The translations under genes were made by a program, and so were the position numbers. A DNA stretch of 64,000 nucleotides, from assembly GCF_003369915.1 (NCBI RefSeq), contig NC_046677.1, forward strand, positions 24,694,913 through 24,758,912. Direction: 5' to 3'. This document shows, piece by piece, positions 58,101 through 64,000 of this stretch. A model generated the notes under the pieces. That model was not told the DNA's origin and searched no databases. It worked only from the letters and a program-made list of their open reading frames with translations. Numbering within the stretch: the first letter of the stretch is position 1; each line of letters starts with the position of its first letter. Source of the DNA: Drosophila miranda. Its lineage: Eukaryota; Arthropoda; Insecta; Diptera; Drosophilidae.

Positions 58101-61100
58101 GTGTGTTTTTTTAGGGGGCGTCGCAGCAAAAGCAAAAGTTTCTCTCCTTTACGCATAGCAGGGGGGGACAGCAACTATGTCAGGTGCAGTCCTGCACCCT
58201 TCATTATGCAGCCCAAAATGTACAGAAAATTGCGCAGTCATAACTGCACATTGTTGCTGAATAAAAACAAGATGGGACGGAAGAGAAAGAGAGGGAGGGA
58301 GGGATAGATTGCAGTTTTTACGCATTTCGTTTAATTGAACCGACAGACAGTGGCTTGCTCGCTCTTTTGCTCTGAACTTAGATACCCTCTATATCTCTTA
58401 CCCACTTACCCACAACATCAATTAATTATGCCGGTTGTCTATTTTTAATTTTTTTTATAACAATTAATTGAATTTAATTGTTTTTCGTTGGCCTGACGCA
58501 GCGGAGCGTCAATTATGCGCTGCAACCAACAACAACAAAAACCGCAAACAAACACAATTGGATTGCAACGAGAGAGACGCAATCGTAGAGAAACTGCAGA
58601 AAAAACGAGGGGGAACGTTGTGAGTTGCTGCGGACACCGCAACTCTACAGTTATACCCGATACTAAGTCAGTATGGCTCCCCTCCGGCAGACGCCGCTAA
58701 TATTAAACGACACGACAAAAAGTGCGTGCGAGAGAGACAGAAAATCAGTCTGAGCGTGACGTCGGGCGCTGCGTAGCCACTGCAAATTGATTTGTTCCTT
58801 TTGGCTATAAAAATGATCTGATCTGATCCAGATTCAGCAATCTGATAGATATGGTCGTTATCTATGATTCTGCGTTTTTAGTTTTCTCGAATCTGCAATA
58901 TTGTGGATGCAACAGATTTTCGTCCTTTGTGTGGGCGGAAGGGGGTGGGGCGAAATTTCGAGATAAACGTTTTATAGTGAGATCTAACAGGAGTGCGGAT
59001 ACCAAATTTGGTTACTCTAGCGTTAATAGTCTCTGAGATTTGTGAATATCCCCAGATTTTCGTCCTTTGCGGGGGCGGAAGGGGTTGTGGCGAAATTTTG
59101 AAACAAACTCGTCTCGGTCCGATATATTAGGAGTGTGGATACCAAATTTGGTTGCTCTAGCTTTTATAGTCTCTGAGATCTAGGCGCTAATGTTTTACTC
59201 TAAGCAAAGCCGCCTATGCTACGTGTGTGTTAGAGAGAGACAGGGCGAGAAAAAATGAAATTGTTTTTTGATGCTGGCTATAATAATAATACGATCCAAT
59301 TCAGATTCTGCAGTCTAAAAGATATGGTTATTCTTTACGATTCTGCGTTTTTGGTTTTATCGTATCTTTAAAAATGTGGATGCCACAGATTTTCGTCCTT
59401 TGTGGGGGCGGAAGTGGGCGGGGCGAAGTTTTGAAATATTTTTGTAGCAGTGACATATCACAGAAGTCTGGATCCAAAACATCGTTGCTCTAGCTCTTAT
59501 AGTCTTTGAGCACTAGGCGCTAATAGGGACGGACAGACGGACGGATGGACAGACAGACAGGGCTCAATCGACTCGGCTATTGATGCTGATCAAGAATATA
59601 TATACTTTATGGGGTCGGAAACGATTCCTTCTGGACGTTACACACATCCATTTTCACCACAATTAGATTTGTGGTAAAAGTGGATGTGTGTAACGTCCAA
59701 AAGGAATCGTTTCCGACCCCATAAAGTATATATATTCTTGATCAGCATCAATAGCCGAGTCGATTGAGCCATGTCTGTCTGTCCGTCTGTCCGTCTGTCC
59801 GTCCCCTTCAGCGCCTAGTGCTCAAAGACTATAAGAGCGAGAGCAACGATGTCTTGGATCCAGACTTCTGTGATATGTCACTGCTACAAGAATATTTCAA
59901 AACTTTGCCCCGCCCACTTCCGCCCCCACAAAGGGCGAAAATCTGTGGCATCCACAATTTCGACGATACGAGAAAACTAAAAACGTAGAATTGTAGAGAA
60001 TGACCATATCTTTAAGACTGCGGAATCTGAATTGGATCATATTATTATTATAGCCAGCATCAAGAAAACAATTTCATTTTTTCTCGCCCTGTCTCTCTCT
60101 AACACACACGTAGCATAGGCGGCTTTGCTTAGAGTAAAACATTAGCGCCTAGATCTCAGAGACTACAAAAGCTAGAGCAACCAAATTTGGTATCCACACT
60201 CCTAATATATCGGACCGAGACGAGCTTGTTTCAAAATTTCGCCACACCCCCTTCCGCCCCCGCAAAGGACGAAAATCTGGGGATATTCAAAAATCTCAGA
60301 GACTATTAAGGCTATAGTAACCAAATTTGGTATCCGCACTCCTGTTAGATCTTACTATAAAACGTGTATCTCAAAGTTTCGCCCCACCCCCTTCCGCCCA
60401 CACAAAGGACGAAAATCTGTTGCATCCAAAATATTGAAGATTCGAGAAAACTAAAAACGCAGAATCATAGATAACGACCATATCTATCAGATTGCTGAAT
60501 CTGGATCAGATCAGATCATTTTTATAGCCAATAGGAACAAATCAATTTGCAGTGGCTACGCATCGCCCGACGGCACGCTCAGACTGATTTTCTGTCTCTC
60601 TCGCACGCACTCTTTGTCGTGTCGTTTAATATTAGCGGCGTCTGCCGGAGGAGAGCCATACTGACTTTGTATCGGGTATAACCGTAGAGTTGCGGTGTCA
60701 GCAGCAACTCACAACGTTCCCCCTCGTTTTATTTATGATTTTACCCACAATGAATATTAAATTATACGGGAAATTTGAGTTTGTTCCCTTTGGCAATTAT
60801 TGATAACTAGACCGTTTATCTTATCGAATCTTTCAATTGGAATATTTTCAGGCACGAATTGCAATGCTTTTGGGGGAGCGCAAATGTTTGGAGAGTCTCA
60901 AATCGGATCTGACGAGGCGCATCAAGATGCTGGAGTATGCCCTGCGCCAGGAACGGGCCAAGTTCTATCGATTAAAGTACGGCACCGATCCGCCGCAGCT
61001 GAACGAGTTTAAGCCGACAAACGAGGATTCAGGCCTAACCGGCGACGTGGCCACCGATTCCGAAGTGCCCTACAGCTCTGTGTCGAACACCACGTGGCGG

Positions 61101-63243
61101 CAGGGTCGGCAAATGTTGCGCCAATATCTGGCCGAGATCGGCTATACAGACAACATCATCGATGTGCGCTCGAACAGGGTACGCTCGATCCTCGGCCTGA
61201 ACAACAATGCGGAGCACGATGGCAGTGGCGGCGGTCTTGGCACCGGCGGCGAGAATATTAGTCCGAACATCAATGGCAACGAGAGCAACAAGCGGGCCTC
61301 GGACACGGAAGGTAGGCGAATTGTGCATTTACCCCCTGTTGAAGATTTGAATAATTTGCTCACATTAGGCCGTCATACTCCCGCTAAAAAACAAGTGCAA
61401 CAAGCGTCCGATGGAATCATCATTGACACCGAGGCGGCGGTAATGGCGAACTTTGAGTTCCTTGGCCCCACTGAGATGTCCGATGACGATGAGATATCCG
61501 ATGATCTGGAAATGGTGGCCACCGACAGTGATGACACGGACGTGAAGCTGGCCAAGCGGGCCAAATCTGGCAAGGATATGCTGACTGAAGGTACGGTTTG
61601 ATCCATCCCGAAGCACAGACTGCTAGAAGCCACCCCGTTCCGTTGCCCTACCACCGACTACCGCTGCATGGGCCCGCCTCGTATATACATAGTTGTTTAG
61701 TGTTTGCCCCAAAAACCCCCCCATTCGATTCCAAACTCCTTCCACTGTAACCACTGTAGTAGTTTAGTCTGGCTGCATTATTGTCATATTTCTATTTTGT
61801 TTTCTGCTTCTGTTTCTTTGGCTGACGCTCCTTTCTTCTACGCTCTCGTAGATCTTGAGGCCGAGGTGGGAGAGCAGCTCTTGAACGATATGAATCTTAT
61901 AAACGAAGGTGCTTTTCAACAGACATCTAAAATCTAGCTACGCTTTTGCTTAGCCACTAAGCGGTGTAAAGAGTTAACCATTGAAAAGAATTCCCAATAA
62001 AGGCACTTACTTGGGGCCAATCCAATCGACATTTCATTTGGTATTCTTTTCATGGTCTCCAACACAACATAGACTCAGACAATCAGTCTCCCGTAATAGT
62101 TCTACATATTTAACGCATATTTTATTCACAGAAGTGGACGGCTCATTGGGACTGGGAGAGTTGGCCCAACTGACGGTGAATAATGAATCGGATGGAGTGT
62201 ACGATTCGAATGCCAAGGATGGTACTGGCGGCAGTACCGGCGGTGCTGGTTACCGCAAGACCTGGAATGCCAAGTATACGCTACGCTCTCATTTCGATGG
62301 CGTTCGCTCGCTCATTTTCCATCCGGAGGAGCCAGTGCTGATCACCGCCTCCGAGGATCACACGCTCAAGCTGTGGAACCTACAGAAGACGGTGCAAGCC
62401 AAAAAGTCAGCTAGTCTCGATGTGGAGCCTTTGTATACGTTCCGCGCCCATACGGGTCCCGTCTTGTGCCTGGGCATGTCAACCAGTGGCGAGACATGCT
62501 ATTCGGGGGGCCTAGATGGTAACATCGAGTGCTGGCAGCTGCCATCGCCCAATATCGATCCCTACGACTGCTACGATCCGAATGTACATTCTGGCACTCT
62601 CGAGGGGCACACGGACGCCGTCTGGGGGCTAACGACAATGCAGAATAATATTGTATCGTGCTCGGCCGATGGCACTGTGAAGTTGTGGTCGCCCTACAAT
62701 AAGGACCCAATGCTGCGTACCTATACGGCTGCCGAGGCGGAGGGTGTTCCCTCGTCCGTGGACTTTGTCCGAAATGAAGTGGATCACATTGTGGTGGCGT
62801 ACAACAGTGCGCACTGTATCATCTACGATACGGAAACGGGCAAGCAGGTGATCAAGCTGGAGGCGGCACAGGAGATGTCGGGCAATACGGGGAAATTCAT
62901 CAACAAGGTGGTTTCGCATCCCACACTGCCCGTTACGATTACGGCGCACGAGGATCGGCATATTCGCTTCTGGGACAACACATCGGGCACTCTCGTACAC
63001 TCGATGGTGGCGCATCTGGAGCCGGTCACATCGCTGGCCGTGGACGCACATGGTCTGTACTTGCTATCCGGGTCGCATGATTGCTCGATACGGCTGTGGA
63101 ATCTGGACAATAAAACATGTGTGCAGGAGATAACAGCGCATCGCAAAAAGTTCGATGAGAGCATATTCGATGTGGCATTCCATGCCACCAAGCCGTATAT
63201 AGCCAGTGCTGGGGCCGATGGCCTGGCCAAGGTGTTTGTCTAA
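55152..63243 (+). CDS. Cka: Cka, striatin-family scaffold of the STRIPAK complex
   Basis: Regulatory B''' subunit of PP2A and core scaffold of STRIPAK, which acts in JNK, Hippo and Ras-MAPK signalling. Five exons (55152-55535, 60852-61311, 61369-61590, 61852-61908, 62132-63243) give 744 residues. The N-terminal 80 residues are Gly/Asn-rich. The striatin domain follows (YTIPGILHFIQHEWSRFELE, holding the caveolin-binding-like aromatic motif), then a coiled coil (AELQARIAMLLGERKCLESL to about 175) and the conserved RQGRQMLRQYLAEIGYTDNI. An acidic linker (SDDDEISDDLE) leads to at least six WD40 repeats from about 395 (LRSHFDGVRSLIFHPEEP to the end, with HTLKLWNL, TVKLWSP, CSIRLWNL). Exon 4 ends at a weak donor (G|GTGCTT). 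The first intron is 5.3 kb and holds a large inverted-repeat element. Confidence 0.95.
55536..58600. other. Cka first coding intron, left part
   Basis: No exon or RNA gene is supported. Open frames here are short and lack domains. There are short CT-rich runs (about 57940-57970). Confidence 0.5.
58601..60730. repeat. 2.13-kb inverted-repeat element of DINE-1-like sequence
   Basis: Two arms of about 1.06 kb are near-perfect reverse complements with centre at about 59665 and almost no spacer. Both outer ends start with a short hairpin (GAGTTGC..GCAACTC type) followed by the TTATACCCGATAC word. Inner parts contain CCCATAAAGTATATATATTC, TTGATCAGCATCAATAGCC and CTGTCCGTCTGTCCG, words I associate with the Drosophila DINE-1/INE-1 (Helentron-related) family. 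There is no coding frame. No target duplication is seen at the edges, which fits Helentron insertion. It could be two copies fused head to head or a fold-back derivative. It lies entirely within the Cka intron. Confidence 0.8.
61312..61368 (+). other. Cka: 57-bp in-frame Cka intron (possible retained intron)
   Basis: The intron has a donor GTAGGC and an acceptor CACATTAG. Its length is exactly 19 codons and it contains no stop in the Cka frame, so leaving it in adds RRIVHLPPVEDLNNLLTLG without breaking the protein. Splicing is favoured because it restores GRHTPAKK, which I expect in fly striatin. Confidence 0.6.
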
Positions 63244-64000
63244 GAGACCGAGACCCCGAATTCAGAGAATCCATAGAATCCAGAATCCACAGCCAGCAAG
63301 CAGCTCCACAAGCAAACCGATTACGAGTTCGAGTTAAATAATTATACATACATTATATATATATATATACTTATACATTTAAATCTAATTATATCACACA
63401 AAAGAACAACCAACAACAACAAATTATGCATATATATTAAAAAAAAAACAAATTGCTAAACAAAACAAAACAAAATAACGATAAATAAATTCAATATAAT
63501 AAATGGCATTTCGAAGTAGGAGAACAAGAAAAAGAAGAAGAGCAAAGCAAAAGTCAAGTACGACATGAATTGTGTGTAATCTAGGAAAGTAATACTAATT
63601 CTAAAGCAATGCAAACAAATTGGCATAGTTTAACCCCCAAATAGACTCATAAGTGCAACAAAACAACAACAAAAGTCATCATTGAACATTATGTATTTGT
63701 TAATAACACACACAGACACAACATTGATGCATTATAGAAATAGTACGACTATGTAAATGGCAAAAAGGAACTTGATGTTGTTTGAGGTACAAATTCTTCA
63801 ACATTGATTTGCTTTCCAGGACCTTAGTTTTAGTTATATAATTGGGGCACTTGCACAGCGATTGTTTGAAAGCTCCTGCCTGCTCCAACTTCCTGTACAT
63901 TTGATATATACATAAATATATATATACGTATACTTATTCTATGCCCATGGCAACAACGTTTGATAGTGGATAGATTGATGGCTAAGCATTTTTCATATAT
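63244..64000 (+). other. Cka: 3' UTR and downstream region of Cka
   Basis: Follows the Cka stop. It is A-rich with CAACAA repeats and an AT dinucleotide run (about 63353-63371). Several AATAAA signals cluster around 63484-63502. No other gene is seen to the window edge. Confidence 0.6.

Noticed and set aside
58601-60730. Inverted repeat as a large virus-like or Polinton-type element
   Set aside because: There is no coding DNA between the arms, and the content fits DINE-1-like repeats instead.

Overview
This window is nuclear DNA from a Drosophila species. It has short introns of 50-70 bp with GT/AG ends, a Drosophila core-promoter Motif 1, DINE-1-like and hAT-like repeats, and a gene order I associate with the Btk29A-Cka region of Muller element B (28E-29A in D. 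melanogaster). The species cannot be fixed from the sequence alone; an obscura-group fly is a guess. All gene models were assembled by hand from open frames plus splice sites, and each spliced CDS length is a whole number of codons.

Layout. Positions 1-10698 are a large intron of the Tec/BTK kinase gene Btk29A (minus strand). It holds no gene I can support except a diverged tRNA-Lys-like gene, plus simple repeats. A coding Btk29A exon lies at 10699-10996 and candidate first exons with a promoter motif at 12557-13026. From 13.7 to 28 kb is a compact housekeeping block: wol/ALG5 (-), alpha-sarcoglycan (+), an SRD5A3-like polyprenol reductase (+), an OST3/OST6 subunit (-), Mettl14 (+), a CCDC97-family protein (-), and an ABCC10/MRP7-type ABC transporter (+). 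Three of these (wol, polyprenol reductase, OST3/6) work in dolichol synthesis and N-glycosylation.

From 26074 to 46821 the DNA is a head-to-tail triplication of a 6.9 kb unit. Each unit holds the 3' part of the ABC transporter and a complete minus-strand five-exon gene for a 928-residue protein I do not recognise. The two extra transporter fragments have no 5' end and share a premature stop, but all three copies of the unknown gene keep intact reading frames and splice sites. The middle unit is a mosaic: its left part matches unit 3 and its right part matches unit 1, as unequal crossing-over in a two-unit array would produce. The unit joints carry a 14-bp fold-back-templated insertion.

From 46.8 to 51 kb is decayed DNA. 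It includes a broken Mab-21/cGAS-like receptor gene and, 60 bp upstream of it, a 901-bp non-autonomous hAT-type element with a perfect 8-bp target duplication. Then follow baf (51355-51708), sparse sequence, and Cka (striatin; 55152-63243). The first coding intron of Cka contains a 2.13-kb near-perfect inverted repeat built of DINE-1-like sequence.
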